Assembly: GCA_041645035.1 (NCBI GenBank)
Contig: JBAZQU010000001.1
Coordinates: 42,645-106,644 of the forward strand
DNA length: 64,000 nucleotides
Source: 2-02-FULL-48-14 sp041645035
GTDB taxonomy: Bacteria; Patescibacteriota; Gracilibacteria; UBA1369; 2-02-FULL-48-14
Direction: 5' to 3'
Program-made: the position numbers and the translations under genes
Part shown: in pieces, positions 33,708 through 41,953 of the stretch
Layout of the letters: every line of letters begins with the position of its first letter
Numbering within the stretch: the stretch's first letter is position 1
The notes under the pieces: generated by a model
Seen by the model: only the letters and a program-made list of their open reading frames with translations
What the model was told of the DNA's origin: nothing
Database searches by the model: none

Positions 33708-34886
33708 AGTGGTGGCAACGGGGATGGCCATAAGCATACCTACAATTCCCAACGTTTCGAGACCGATCATCATCGCTAGAATAATGATGATGGGGCTAAG
33801 GCCAACGGCTTTTCGCATCACCAGCGGCACCAAAATATTTCCTTCGATTTGTTGGAGTAAAATGATGAGACCCAGCACCCAAATGGCGAGCCAAGGGGAT
33901 TCGTTGAAAGCCACTAAAATAGCCGGGATTCCCGCGGCGATAGGACCCACTACCGGAAGCAGCTCGGCGATACCGGCCATCATGGCGAGGGTGAGCGCGT
34001 TGTCGACTCCCAAAATGAGCAAGCCGGTCAAGCTAAGACTGAACATAAGAAGCATGAGTATCATTTGTCCACGAAGCCAATATCCGATTTTGCCCTGAAT
34101 AGCTTCAATTTTAACCATGATGTAAGCGCCATGGCGGGAAGGAAACAGCGATACGAAAAAATCATTCACATCTTTTCCATTTACGATTAAGAAGAAGGTT
34201 AATATAAGCACCAGTACAAAGTTGAAAATTCCATTGAATATAGCCTTAAGTACTCCAAGCGTATCCCCGGCAAGAGTCTGAAGTTCCCCTGCGAAGCCTT
34301 CTAAAGTGGTTTTTAGTTCATTGATTACCGTCTCCTTATCTACTTGGGCCAAAATATCTTGGAAAATAGGTCCGAGGCGGTCTCCAAGGCCAAAGGGAAT
34401 ATTCACCTCACCGGCTCCAATCTTATTGATCAGACTAGTCAGGCTCTTGGCAAGTTCAATGAGTTGAGTAGCAACGAGCGGGATGAGCTGAGATACGAAG
34501 AAACCCAAAATAAGCAAGAGCAAAAGGAACATTAACAGCACGCTTAAGGGGCGTGGAATTTTATATTTTCGCAAAGAGTTCACCGTTGGAGTGAGTGCCG
34601 CCGAAAGAAGAATAGCAATAAAGAAAATGAGTATTACACGCGTTATTTCTCCCAAAAAGTGACTGAGGGCGATAAGCACAAGTACCACGATGGTGGCCTT
34701 GGCCGTACTCATAAGTGAAAAATGCACTACAAATTCCTCTTTTTTCGCGGCCTTGTTTTCTTTGGCACTGAGTCCAATTTTCTGATTCTCTTTGTGTCGG
34801 TCCCTAAGTTGCTGCAAAGTCTGCCTCAAATGCTTGATGTTTTTGCTGGTGCTTTGGATGAATTTATTGATTCGTTCGTGCTTCAT
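33666..34886 (-). CDS. AI-2E (PerM/YdiK/TqsA-type) family transporter
   Basis: This 406-residue protein has about eight membrane helices, a long soluble loop in the middle (IPLVATQLIELAKSLTSLINKIG...) and the C-terminal block GIAELLPVVGPIAAGIPAIL-VAF, then QQIEGNILVPLVMRKAVGLSPI, which is diagnostic for the family. Members export small molecules or act as cation antiporters; the substrate here is unknown. The extra ~60-residue charged N-terminus is longer than usual. It begins 1 bp after the pilin-like gene stop. Confidence 0.9.
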   Translation of the reverse strand: MKHERINKFIQSTSKNIKHLRQTLQQLRDRHKENQKIGLSAKENKAAKKEEFVVHFSLMSTAKATIVVLVLIALSHFLGEITRVILIFFIAILLSAALTPTVNSLRKYKIPRPLSVLLMFLLLLLILGFFVSQLIPLVATQLIELAKSLTSLINKIGAGEVNIPFGLGDRLGPIFQDILAQVDKETVINELKTTLEGFAGELQTLAGDTLGVLKAIFNGIFNFVLVLILTFFLIVNGKDVNDFFVSLFPSRHGAYIMVKIEAIQGKIGYWLRGQMILMLLMFSLSLTGLLILGVDNALTLAMMAGIAELLPVVGPIAAGIPAILVAFNESPWLAIWVLGLIILLQQIEGNILVPLVMRKAVGLSPIIIILAMMIGLETLGIVGMLMAIPVATTLSIFVKEYAEKEK

Positions 34887-34887
34887 A

Positions 34888-35409
34888 TCAACTGGTTAGA
34901 GCGAGTAAAATTATGTTTACAATAATCCAGGAGGAAAGGGTAAGCACGAAGCCCCCAATGGCATAAGTAAGAATTTTCTTTCCTTTTTCTTTGTCGTCCG
35001 TGAGGCCACCTGCAACGTAGTAATAAGCACCCACCATAATCATGAGCACCACAAGGAGTCCCGCAAGTTCAATCACAAATTCGAGGATAAAAACGGCATA
35101 ATAAGGAACCATCCAAAATTGGATTTCTCCGGATTTGAGCGCGCAACCGAGTATAGCTTCGATGTCGGATTTTTCGGCGGTATCTATGATCGCTTTTATT
35201 TTATCAGGATTTCCTTTGAAAAGAGGTTCCCATTTTGTTGTCCAATTTGCATCTCCCGGCACACAAGTACCCCAAACACTTTCATCTACTTCCGGCAAAA
35301 TGCTGCTTGCGGCAAAAACACCAGGTATAAAACAGTAAAATGCGGCCAGTATTAGGGAGAGCAGGAGCAGACTGGGCTTCGCCCAGGAGAGTTTTTTTAG
35401 AAAGTTCAT
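34888..35409 (-). CDS. VirB2-like pilin/T4SS membrane subunit
   Basis: This 173-residue protein has a signal peptide (residues 1-33, ending GVFAAS), a soluble part with two cysteines, and two C-terminal membrane helices: VIELAGLLVVLMIMVGAYYYVAGG and GKKILTYAIGGFVLTLSSWIIVNII. This two-helix layout with a charged DDKEKGKK turn matches small VirB2/TrbC-like pilins common in CPR bacteria. Part of the signal peptide is encoded by a copy of the dispersed 28-bp repeat at 35362-35389. It may act with the ATPase at 2257-4953. Confidence 0.75.
   Translation of the reverse strand: MNFLKKLSWAKPSLLLLSLILAAFYCFIPGVFAASSILPEVDESVWGTCVPGDANWTTKWEPLFKGNPDKIKAIIDTAEKSDIEAILGCALKSGEIQFWMVPYYAVFILEFVIELAGLLVVLMIMVGAYYYVAGGLTDDKEKGKKILTYAIGGFVLTLSSWIIVNIILLALTS
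35362..35389. repeat. Dispersed 28-bp palindromic repeat, copy inside the pilin signal-peptide codons
   Basis: Identical over 28 bp to 48200-48227, which is inside recG. The core is a 6-bp stem-loop CTGGGC-TTC-GCCCAG. Here it encodes WAKPSLLLL-like residues on the minus strand. Confidence 0.8.
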
Positions 35410-35531
35410 GTGGTGTTTGGTGGCGCTTGGTGGCGCTTGGCTCTATTAACTCAGAATCGCGAGGTCCCCGCAAGTCTATCTTGAGGTTCTCTTCTCAATT
35501 TGTTACAGTACCCAGTACTATTTAAGCGAAT

Positions 35532-36911
35532 ATGTCAGCCATTGTTGCTATTGTCGGACGGCCGAATGTGGGAAAATCTACGCTGTTTAACCGTTTGATC
35601 GGTAAACGGAGGGCGATTGAGTCGGACGTGCCGGGCACAACGCGTGATCGTATTTACGATACGGTGGATATCGAAGGCTACAAAGTGCTGCTCGTGGACA
35701 CAGGAGGAATTGAAGCGAGAGCGGGCAATGATATTGAAGCGAATGTGCAAGAACAGTCGAAAACGGCCATTGAGGGCGCGGATGTGATTGTTTTTGTGGT
35801 GGACGTTCGCGAAGAGTTGACCGGAGAGGATTTTCATACGGCCGACTTGTTGCGGAAATCCAGAAAACCGGTGATCTTGACGGCGAACAAGTGTGACAAC
35901 CCCAAGCTTGAAGACCTGCGATACAATTTATTCGAACTGGGTTTTGGAGAGCCGGTGGCATTGACCGCGTTACACTCTTTCGGAATCGATGAATTGGAGG
36001 ATCGAGTGGCTGAAGAACTTAAGAAACTGAAATTTGAAAAAAATGAAGAAGAAGTGCATGACGAAGATCGCATTCGAATCGCCTTTTTAGGGAGGCCCAA
36101 TGTGGGAAAATCTACCATGGTGAATGCACTGTTTGGAAAAAAGATGGTGGTGGTCTCAGATATTCCGGGTACCACGCGGGATTCAACGGAAATTCCTTTT
36201 GAATACAAAAATATTCCCTTTACTTTAATTGATACGGCGGGGATTCGCCGTCGAGGAAAAGTGGAGCAGGGAATTGAAAAATACAGTCTTCTCCGTTCCA
36301 TGCAATCGGTGGAGCAAGCGGACATTTGCGTGCTGCTTATTGATGCTGAAGAAGGGGTGACCAAGCAAGACTGCCACGTAAGCGAGTATATTTTGGAAGA
36401 GCGTAAGGGGCTTATTTTGGTGGTGAATAAAATGGACCGTTTCAAAGATAAGGAACGAGAAGATCGGGAGCATATGTTGGTTCATGAGCTTCAAAAGACC
36501 ATGGCCTATTTGCCTTGGGCACCGGTGGTTTTTGCTTCCGGCCTGGAACGTCGTAACATTTTTCAGATACTTGAGTTGGCTGGTGAAATCACGGAAGAAC
36601 GAAAACGCGTGGTACCTCGGCAAGACCTAAAAATTTGGCTCAATCTGGCTCTCAAAAAACATCCGCCACGAGGATCTCGGGGAAAGCAACGGTTTAATGT
36701 ACTTTCCGTGGAGCAAGTGGATATTTTGCCGCCCACTTTCGTGTTTCTTTGTGACTGGCCGGAGATAATGCATTTCTCCTATGGGCGTTTTTTGGAAAAT
36801 GAATTGCGCTCACAATTTGGCTTTAACGGAACCAGTATACGAATGATTTTTAGAAAACCGGGAGAGCGGGGGAAAAAGAGAAAAACTAAAGAAGTTGGTC
36901 CAAAAGAGTGA
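35532..36911 (+). CDS. der: Ribosome biogenesis GTPase Der (EngA)
   Basis: Der has two tandem GTPase domains and a C-terminal KH-like domain and acts in 50S subunit maturation. The 459-residue protein shows GRPNVGKST twice (near residues 8 and 188), VDTGG and DTAG switch motifs, ANKCD and VNKMD specificity motifs, and a C-terminal KQRFNVLSVEQVDILPPTFVFLCD. A lysine/arginine-rich tail ends it. The 3' end overlaps the convergent gene by 26 bp. Confidence 0.97.
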   Translation: MSAIVAIVGRPNVGKSTLFNRLIGKRRAIESDVPGTTRDRIYDTVDIEGYKVLLVDTGGIEARAGNDIEANVQEQSKTAIEGADVIVFVVDVREELTGEDFHTADLLRKSRKPVILTANKCDNPKLEDLRYNLFELGFGEPVALTALHSFGIDELEDRVAEELKKLKFEKNEEEVHDEDRIRIAFLGRPNVGKSTMVNALFGKKMVVVSDIPGTTRDSTEIPFEYKNIPFTLIDTAGIRRRGKVEQGIEKYSLLRSMQSVEQADICVLLIDAEEGVTKQDCHVSEYILEERKGLILVVNKMDRFKDKEREDREHMLVHELQKTMAYLPWAPVVFASGLERRNIFQILELAGEITEERKRVVPRQDLKIWLNLALKKHPPRGSRGKQRFNVLSVEQVDILPPTFVFLCDWPEIMHFSYGRFLENELRSQFGFNGTSIRMIFRKPGERGKKRKTKEVGPKE

Positions 36912-37809
36912 CCCAGTCTTTTCGAATTTCCTTGCGACGATCATAATCGTGGAACTTGAGTACGGTCTCTGAAATTACAGTGCCGCTACGGTCCTTCAAC
37001 CCGTAGTATTTCTCTTTGGCACGACGGATTTGCTTTTGCTTACTTTTTTCCTCCCAATCATCTCGATTTAAATATTTTTCAAAGAAATTTTTCACTTTTC
37101 CTTGAAATCCCGAACTCTTTCTGAAGTACCTGCGATGCAGCGTCAAAGTTTTAAAATACTCGTCGAGCCAGACGTGATTGTCTTCAAAGATTTTTTCATA
37201 AATACGGTAATCTCCGGCAATAGGTTCCAAGGTTTTTATCCAAAAAGCCAGATAAATGTCATAAGGTTCTAGAGCGAGGTCCTTAAAGTTTAGATGATCT
37301 TCCGAAACATAAAAACTGAGACAAAAACGGTCTTTGATTTTGTTTCCGTGCCGCCTTACCCCAAATAAACCGGTAAGAATGGTGAGGCATAGTCGAGCAA
37401 GGAAGAGACGATTTTTCTTTGTTACCACCAGGAGGTCTATATCACTGTCTTCAGAGGCGGCATAAATGGGCAAGCTATTGCATACGCAAACCAATTTTAC
37501 AAAGGGACAGATCGAGAAAATCCACTGCCAACGGCGAATTTTTTTCCAAAGCCTTCGGGCTCGTTGAACTTTTTCAAAAAACTTTGCGTGGAAATCAGGT
37601 TCCTTGGAAAGGGAATAATAACCTTCCACCAATTGAACCAAAGGGCTTTCTTTCAGGTAAATGCTGATTTTTTCTTCATCAGGTTCGGCAAAGAATAAAT
37701 GTTCAGAAATTTCGCTGCGCGTGAGGGGCACCTCAAACAAATGAAAATACACCAGTGTCCCGAGGACAGCCTGCTTCATGTTCATGTTTTTGGGAAAAAC
37801 TTCGCTCAT
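36886..37809 (-). CDS. Nucleotidyltransferase-like protein, unknown role
   Basis: This 307-residue protein contains the polymerase-beta-like pattern CNSLPIYAASEDSDIDLLVVTKK at about residues 108-130, where the DSDIDLLV dyad fits the catalytic aspartates. The usual GS before it is NS. The N-terminus (VLGTLVYFHLFEVPLTRSEISEHLFF) resembles a winged helix. The remainder is basic and helical. I know similar proteins from CPR genomes but no defined function. Nucleotidyl transfer to a small molecule or protein is possible, not shown. Confidence 0.6.
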   Translation of the reverse strand: MSEVFPKNMNMKQAVLGTLVYFHLFEVPLTRSEISEHLFFAEPDEEKISIYLKESPLVQLVEGYYSLSKEPDFHAKFFEKVQRARRLWKKIRRWQWIFSICPFVKLVCVCNSLPIYAASEDSDIDLLVVTKKNRLFLARLCLTILTGLFGVRRHGNKIKDRFCLSFYVSEDHLNFKDLALEPYDIYLAFWIKTLEPIAGDYRIYEKIFEDNHVWLDEYFKTLTLHRRYFRKSSGFQGKVKNFFEKYLNRDDWEEKSKQKQIRRAKEKYYGLKDRSGTVISETVLKFHDYDRRKEIRKDWVTLLDQLL

Positions 37810-37869
37810 TTGCCTAAGTCAAGGACTTATCCTAACATAAGCTGGTCTAGCATACTAGGCCGCAGCATT

Positions 37870-40197
37870 ATGGCCCAAAGAAAGATCGAAGCACTACTCA
37901 AAAAATTGCCCTCCGTCCCCGGTGTTTATAAAATGAAGGACGAGGAGGGGAGGGTTTTATATGTAGGGAAAGCCAAGAATCTAAACAATCGAGTGCGATC
38001 TTATTTTCGCAAAAATGCCAAGGCGGTTCGCACGGAAAAACTATTGGAACACGTGGTGGATTTGGAATGGATTGAGGTGGGAAGTGATCTGGAAGCGCTC
38101 TTTTTGGAGACGAACCTCATTAAGGAATTTCGTCCTAAATATAACGTCCTCATGAAGGGCGATAAGAACTATGTCTATATAAAAATCACTAAAAACGAAG
38201 ATTATCCGCGCATCGAAATTGTACGCCGGGTGGAAAAAGACGGAGCGCGGTATTTTGGTCCAAAAACGGCAGCCCATACCGTGAAAAAAACTTTGGGTTT
38301 GCTCCAAAAGCTCTTTATGTACCGCAGTTGCGACCTGGGTATTGAGTGGAATGGCGGCGCTACGAAAATTACGAAAAAGACGCTCGCGTATCCTTGCCTC
38401 GACTACCATATTAAACGTTGCGCCGCCCCCTGCATCGGAAAAATTTCTCCCGAAGAGTACGCCCGATCCATTGAACGTATCGAACTTTTCTTGGAAGGAA
38501 AAACCGACCAAATTGAGCAGTCTCTTCGGGAACAAATGGAGGCTTCTGTGGCGAAGAAAGAATTTGAAAAGGCCGCCCTTGTACGCGATAAACTACTTTC
38601 GTTGCGGCAGCTTTTTGAAGGTAAGCAAATCGTGACTTCGCCGACGCATGAAAATATGGATATTTTAGGTTTTGTGTTGGAGGGTGGCAAAGCTTACCTC
38701 AACCTGTTCATGCTGCGAGACGGAAAATTGATCGATCAGGAAAATTTTATTGCTGACGCCGGCGGTTACGAGACGGGTGAGGAGGGCGAGGCTCAGGAAA
38801 TAGTGGAAAGTTTCCTATATCAATATTATGAAAAAGCTACGGAGATTCCTTCGCAAATTCTGATTCCGCTCGGTTTTGAAGAGGGGGATTTTTTTACCGA
38901 ATGGGCCGGCAATCAGGCGGGGCATCGAGTGAAATTGTTGACGCCGGAACGCGGGAAGAAACACAAACTCATTGAATTAGCGGAAAAAAATGCTCGTAGT
39001 TTTCAAAAACAAAATAAAGCGCGTTGGGAAAGCATGGCCCCTTCCGACGGGGAAGCCCTGCAGGAACTTTCTCACGTGCTCAGCTTGCCCAAGCCGCCTA
39101 AACGCATGGAATGTTACGACATTTCGCATCTTGGCGGCAGTGACACCGTGGCCTCTATGGTGGTTTTCGAAAACGGTACTGCAAAAAAATCCGACTACCG
39201 AAAATTTCATTTGCGCGGCATCGCCGATGGCGAGATTGACGACTTCAAGTCGATGAGCGAAATTCTTCACCGTCGCCTTTCGCATTTGCAACCCGTGCCG
39301 GCCGGAATTCATGTTCGTAAAGCAGCTAAAACGAATCTTCGTGGAATCCAGACGCTCTTAAAAGAATGGCGCGGAGATAAAACGCTTCCCGGGACACTGG
39401 ATGAATACTATGTAACGTTAAAAAATAAAAAAGTGATCGGATTGGTGAGACTCTTTTACGGACAAGAAAAAACGGTTCTGATCCGTTCCTTGTATGTAAC
39501 GCCCAAAGCTCGAGAAAAAGGCGTGGGGAAGAGCCTTCTTCTTTGTGCGATTGAACGTTCGAAAGCAAAACGTGCGTATCTTTCCTGCCCTCATGATAGA
39601 AAAAGTTTTTATGAATCGGTTGGCTTCGAATCGGTCAAGAAACTCCCTGATGCTTTTATTGAGGAGCTTGATTTGGCGAATTTCTTAAAAACACATTCCG
39701 CTGAAGACGTGAATTTTTATGCCTACGACCCCGCTAAACACACCGATGCCTCTTTTGAAAGCAAGCCGGATCTCATCGTGATTGATGGGGGAAAGGGGCA
39801 ACTCAGCGCCGCCGTAAAAAGCCGCAATGCTCTGGCGCTCACCATTCCCATGATTGGTTTAGCGAAGCGGGAAGAGGACGTTTTTGTGCCCGGGTCTAGC
39901 CTTCCACTCCTCATTCCAAAAGATTCCAAGGCTTCTTACTTACTTCAACATATCCGTGACGAAGCCCATCGCTTTGCCATTACTTTTCAAGAAAGTACTC
40001 GAAAAAAATACCTCACCACTTCTGTTCTTGATGAAATTCCCGGCCTCGGGAAAGCCACCAAAATGAAACTTCTAAAACACTTCGGTTCGGTGGAAAAAAT
40101 CAAGCAAGCCTCGGGAAAAGCCATCGCCACCCTTGTGGGGGAAGATCTAGCTAAAAAGATTCAGTTCCGGATGAACGTGAATCCGAAAATTCGATAA
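37870..40197 (+). CDS. uvrC: Excinuclease UvrC with an inserted GNAT acetyltransferase domain
   Basis: UvrC makes the dual incisions in nucleotide excision repair. ATG 37870 gives 775 residues against the usual ~600. In order: GIY-YIG nuclease (LPSVPGVYKMKDEEGRVLYVGKA), iron-sulfur cysteines (CLDYHIKRCAAPC), UvrB-binding UVR region near 205-240, and the RNase H-like nuclease (CYDISHLGGSDTVASMVVF). At residues ~478-600 lies a full GNAT domain (IHVRKAAKTNLRGIQ ... IRSLYVTPKAREKGVGKSLL ... FYESVGFE). RNase H then resumes with PDLIVIDGGKGQLSAA and RDEAHRFAI, and a helix-hairpin-helix pair ends it. Catalytic residues of both nucleases look intact. The insertion is in frame with no stop. Confidence 0.93.
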   Translation: MAQRKIEALLKKLPSVPGVYKMKDEEGRVLYVGKAKNLNNRVRSYFRKNAKAVRTEKLLEHVVDLEWIEVGSDLEALFLETNLIKEFRPKYNVLMKGDKNYVYIKITKNEDYPRIEIVRRVEKDGARYFGPKTAAHTVKKTLGLLQKLFMYRSCDLGIEWNGGATKITKKTLAYPCLDYHIKRCAAPCIGKISPEEYARSIERIELFLEGKTDQIEQSLREQMEASVAKKEFEKAALVRDKLLSLRQLFEGKQIVTSPTHENMDILGFVLEGGKAYLNLFMLRDGKLIDQENFIADAGGYETGEEGEAQEIVESFLYQYYEKATEIPSQILIPLGFEEGDFFTEWAGNQAGHRVKLLTPERGKKHKLIELAEKNARSFQKQNKARWESMAPSDGEALQELSHVLSLPKPPKRMECYDISHLGGSDTVASMVVFENGTAKKSDYRKFHLRGIADGEIDDFKSMSEILHRRLSHLQPVPAGIHVRKAAKTNLRGIQTLLKEWRGDKTLPGTLDEYYVTLKNKKVIGLVRLFYGQEKTVLIRSLYVTPKAREKGVGKSLLLCAIERSKAKRAYLSCPHDRKSFYESVGFESVKKLPDAFIEELDLANFLKTHSAEDVNFYAYDPAKHTDASFESKPDLIVIDGGKGQLSAAVKSRNALALTIPMIGLAKREEDVFVPGSSLPLLIPKDSKASYLLQHIRDEAHRFAITFQESTRKKYLTTSVLDEIPGLGKATKMKLLKHFGSVEKIKQASGKAIATLVGEDLAKKIQFRMNVNPKIR

Positions 40198-40250
40198 GTG
40201 GCTACCGCAAGAGCTTTTCCTGGTGACTGACTGTCAGCATTCGGTAAACA

Positions 40251-40274
40251 AAATCTGTGCCCGGGCACAGATTT
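40251..40274. promoter_or_regulatory. 24-bp perfect palindrome downstream of uvrC
   Basis: AAATCTGTGCCC is followed directly by its complement. It could form a strong hairpin in RNA (terminator-like, with a short T run 8 bp later) or be a dimeric protein operator. It lies 54 bp after the uvrC stop. Confidence 0.5.
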
Positions 40275-40287
40275 GACCTCAATTTTT

Positions 40288-40313
40288 GGCTTAAACAAGC
40301 CATTTCATTTTTT
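40288..40313 (+). terminator. Probable intrinsic terminator after uvrC
   Basis: Stem-loop GGCTT-AAAC-AAGCC at 40288-40301 followed by a T-rich run (ATTTCATTTTTT). A second hairpin with the same stem, GGCTT-TCAG-AAGCC, lies at 40352-40365 without a T run. Confidence 0.55.
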
Positions 40314-40404
40314 GAATTACACAAGGGTTGATACTCATATTCTAATAAAACGGCTTTCAGAAGCCTAGAAATGAATTTTCGGATTCACGTAGATGAAAAT
40401 AAAA

Positions 40405-40432
40405 TTGACAGAATTAAAATAAGTGATACAGT
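40405..40432 (+). promoter_or_regulatory. Strong promoter of the two unknown genes
   Basis: A perfect TTGACA (40405-40410), 16-bp spacer and TGATACAGT extended -10 (TACAGT at 40427-40432). ATG 40460 is 27 bp downstream. This is the best -35 match in the window. Confidence 0.8.
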
Positions 40433-40459
40433 TATGGTTGCCATTAACCTTAGTATGGA

Positions 40460-40885
40460 ATGACAACAACGAAACTAGAAATTGACCTATCACATGTCCC
40501 GCTATCTGGCGACCTTAGCCTTCAGGACATTGAAGACACTTGTGCAGTAATAGAACCAGAGGTAGAAGTGATAAAAGCTTTATTGGCAGAAGTTCGTGAT
40601 GTTGCAACGTTAATTACAGCAATCGACGCTTATAATTCAGAAAGAAGAGATATTCCAGAATCTGAAGGGGGATTATATGAAATTGAAACAATTACAGTTA
40701 ATGGACTTAATGTCCTTATTAGATACGATCGTAGAGGAAATATGTGGCTAATCAATCCTTCCTATCAAAGAAGTGAAGCAAAAGTAAACCAGGTGCAAGA
40801 AGCGGTTGAACCTGCTCGCACTGGAATAAGAAGCAGATTGGGGAAATTGATAAAAGGGCTCTTTCTACAAGCTTACACCTCTTAA
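40460..40885 (+). CDS. Hypothetical protein (141 aa)
   Basis: I do not recognise this protein. It is acidic in the first half (LSHVPLSGDLSLQDIEDTCAVIEPEVEVIKALL), has a small beta-rich middle (LYEIETITVNGLNVLIRYDRRGNMWLINPSYQ) and a basic C-terminus (RSRLGKLIKGLF). No signal peptide or membrane helix is seen. It is AT-rich compared with uvrC. ATG 40460 is used; ATG 40455 is out of frame. The next gene starts 1 bp after its stop, so they form a two-gene operon. Confidence 0.7.
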   Translation: MTTTKLEIDLSHVPLSGDLSLQDIEDTCAVIEPEVEVIKALLAEVRDVATLITAIDAYNSERRDIPESEGGLYEIETITVNGLNVLIRYDRRGNMWLINPSYQRSEAKVNQVQEAVEPARTGIRSRLGKLIKGLFLQAYTS

Positions 40886-40886
40886 A

Positions 40887-41282
40887 ATGCCTGAAACCAT
40901 ATCACGATCAGAGGCCTTAGGTAGAGTCAGATCCGCTTTGCAAAGAGAGCAAAGCGCCTTCCGGGAAGAGGGCGCAACCTCGGTAGATGAACTACGGCAA
41001 GAAGATCTTTTGCAAGCCATGTGTGAGGTTCAGGCGCGTGCAGATTTGGAAGAGACGTTTTTTAATCCACAGTCTCCCATAGATAGAGACCTTCGTGCAG
41101 CGATAGGAGTTGCGGATGACGAGTCTTTAACGCTTGAAGCGGCAGGTACCGCTATTGATAAAATTCTAAAAGACAGGGCGGAAAGATCAAAAAATGTAAC
41201 CGAGGGAAGCTTGGATTCCGAGATAGTGGATGCCTTTCAAGGTAAATTGTCAGCAGCTCTCAAGGCAGCGCTTGTGGATTGA
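40887..41282 (+). CDS. Hypothetical protein (131 aa)
   Basis: This is a mostly alpha-helical, acidic, soluble protein without recognised domains (SEALGRVRSALQREQSAFREEG...). It follows the 141-residue unknown protein with one base between them. No membrane segment is present. The role is unknown; the shared strong promoter implies that both are expressed together. Confidence 0.65.
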   Translation: MPETISRSEALGRVRSALQREQSAFREEGATSVDELRQEDLLQAMCEVQARADLEETFFNPQSPIDRDLRAAIGVADDESLTLEAAGTAIDKILKDRAERSKNVTEGSLDSEIVDAFQGKLSAALKAALVD

Positions 41283-41328
41283 CGAAATAGATCGGAGTCG
41301 GGAGAATGGAGTCAACCTTTAAAACTCT

Positions 41329-41772
41329 ATGGACTACCCAACTTTGCTCGAAGATCTCAAACAGGCCATGCTTGCCAGAGATGAACTTAAAGTTTCTGTT
41401 TTGCGTATGCTCAAAGCGGAAGTGATGAAGGTTCAGACCGATGGCAGCGGAACTGAAATCACGGAAGCGCTTATCCAAACGATCATCCAAAAAATGATCA
41501 AACAGCGAAAAGATTCCTTCGAGCAATTTAAGGCCGGGAATCGCATGGAACTCGCGGAGAAAGAAGAAAAAGAAATCGCTCTTTTGCAGGCTTATTTGCC
41601 CGAGCAAATGAGTGAAGAAGCCATTCGCGCAGAGGTTCGTGCGACAAAAGAACAGCTCGGAATCACCGACAAGAGCGGCGTAGGTAAGCTGATGGGCGCT
41701 CTTATGGGCAAGCTGAAAGGCAAAGCCGACGGAGCGGTGATTAAGAAGATTGTGGAGGAAGAATTGAATTAG
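41329..41772 (+). CDS. yqeY: GatB/YqeY domain protein
   Basis: This 147-residue protein matches the YqeY family: LLEDLKQAMLARDELKVSVLRMLKAEVMK, QKMIKQRKDSFEQFKAGNRMELAEKEEKEIALLQAYLPEQMS and a C-terminal helical GatB-like region (DKSGVGKLMGALMGKLKGKADGAVIKKIVEEEL). YqeY resembles the tRNA-binding tail of GatB and may assist tRNA-dependent amidation; its exact role is open. gatB itself is at 58069-59499. Confidence 0.93.
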   Translation: MDYPTLLEDLKQAMLARDELKVSVLRMLKAEVMKVQTDGSGTEITEALIQTIIQKMIKQRKDSFEQFKAGNRMELAEKEEKEIALLQAYLPEQMSEEAIRAEVRATKEQLGITDKSGVGKLMGALMGKLKGKADGAVIKKIVEEELN

Positions 41773-41773
41773 T

Positions 41774-41788
41774 CTCGTCTTCGACGAG
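41774..41788. repeat. 6-bp hairpin with 3-nt loop at the tRNA-Leu 3' trailer
   Basis: CTCGTC-TTC-GACGAG begins 1 bp after the yqeY stop and lies 2 bp beyond the tRNA-Leu CCA on the minus strand. Stem length and loop equal the hairpin after tRNA-Met at 8176-8190. It may end transcription from both sides or guide tRNA 3' processing; T tracts are absent. Confidence 0.6.
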
Positions 41789-41790
41789 TG

Positions 41791-41879
41791 TGGTGCCGAA
41801 AGTGGGGGTCGAACCCACACTCCCGATGAAGGGAACGGGATTTTGAGTCCCGCGCGTCTGCCAATTCCGCCATTTCGGC
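41791..41879 (-). tRNA. tRNA-Leu (CAA)
   Basis: The minus strand folds as a class II tRNA with acceptor GCCGAAA, D arm TGGCGGAATTGGCAGACGC, anticodon loop CTCAAAA (anticodon CAA), a long variable arm (CGTTCCCTTCATCGGGAG), T loop TTCGACC and A73 plus encoded CCA (41791-41793). It reads UUG codons. Confidence 0.95.
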
Positions 41880-41900
41880 ACGGGAGAAAAACTACACTAT

Positions 41901-41928
41901 TTGTCATTCGGACACAATATGCTATTGT
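41901..41928 (+). promoter_or_regulatory. Promoter of the DsbA-like gene
   Basis: TTGTCA (41901-41906), 16-bp spacer, extended -10 TGCTATTGT (TATTGT at 41923-41928), 25 bp before ATG 41954. It lies between the divergent tRNA-Leu and the oxidoreductase gene and supports the 41954 start over longer in-frame options. Confidence 0.75.
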
Positions 41929-41953
41929 GCCTGCACCACGTAATTTTACACAT

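Noticed and set aside
41843..41953. N-terminal extension of the DsbA-like protein
   Set aside because: It would run through the tRNA-Leu gene and the promoter at 41901-41928; ATG 41954 gives a proper membrane anchor.
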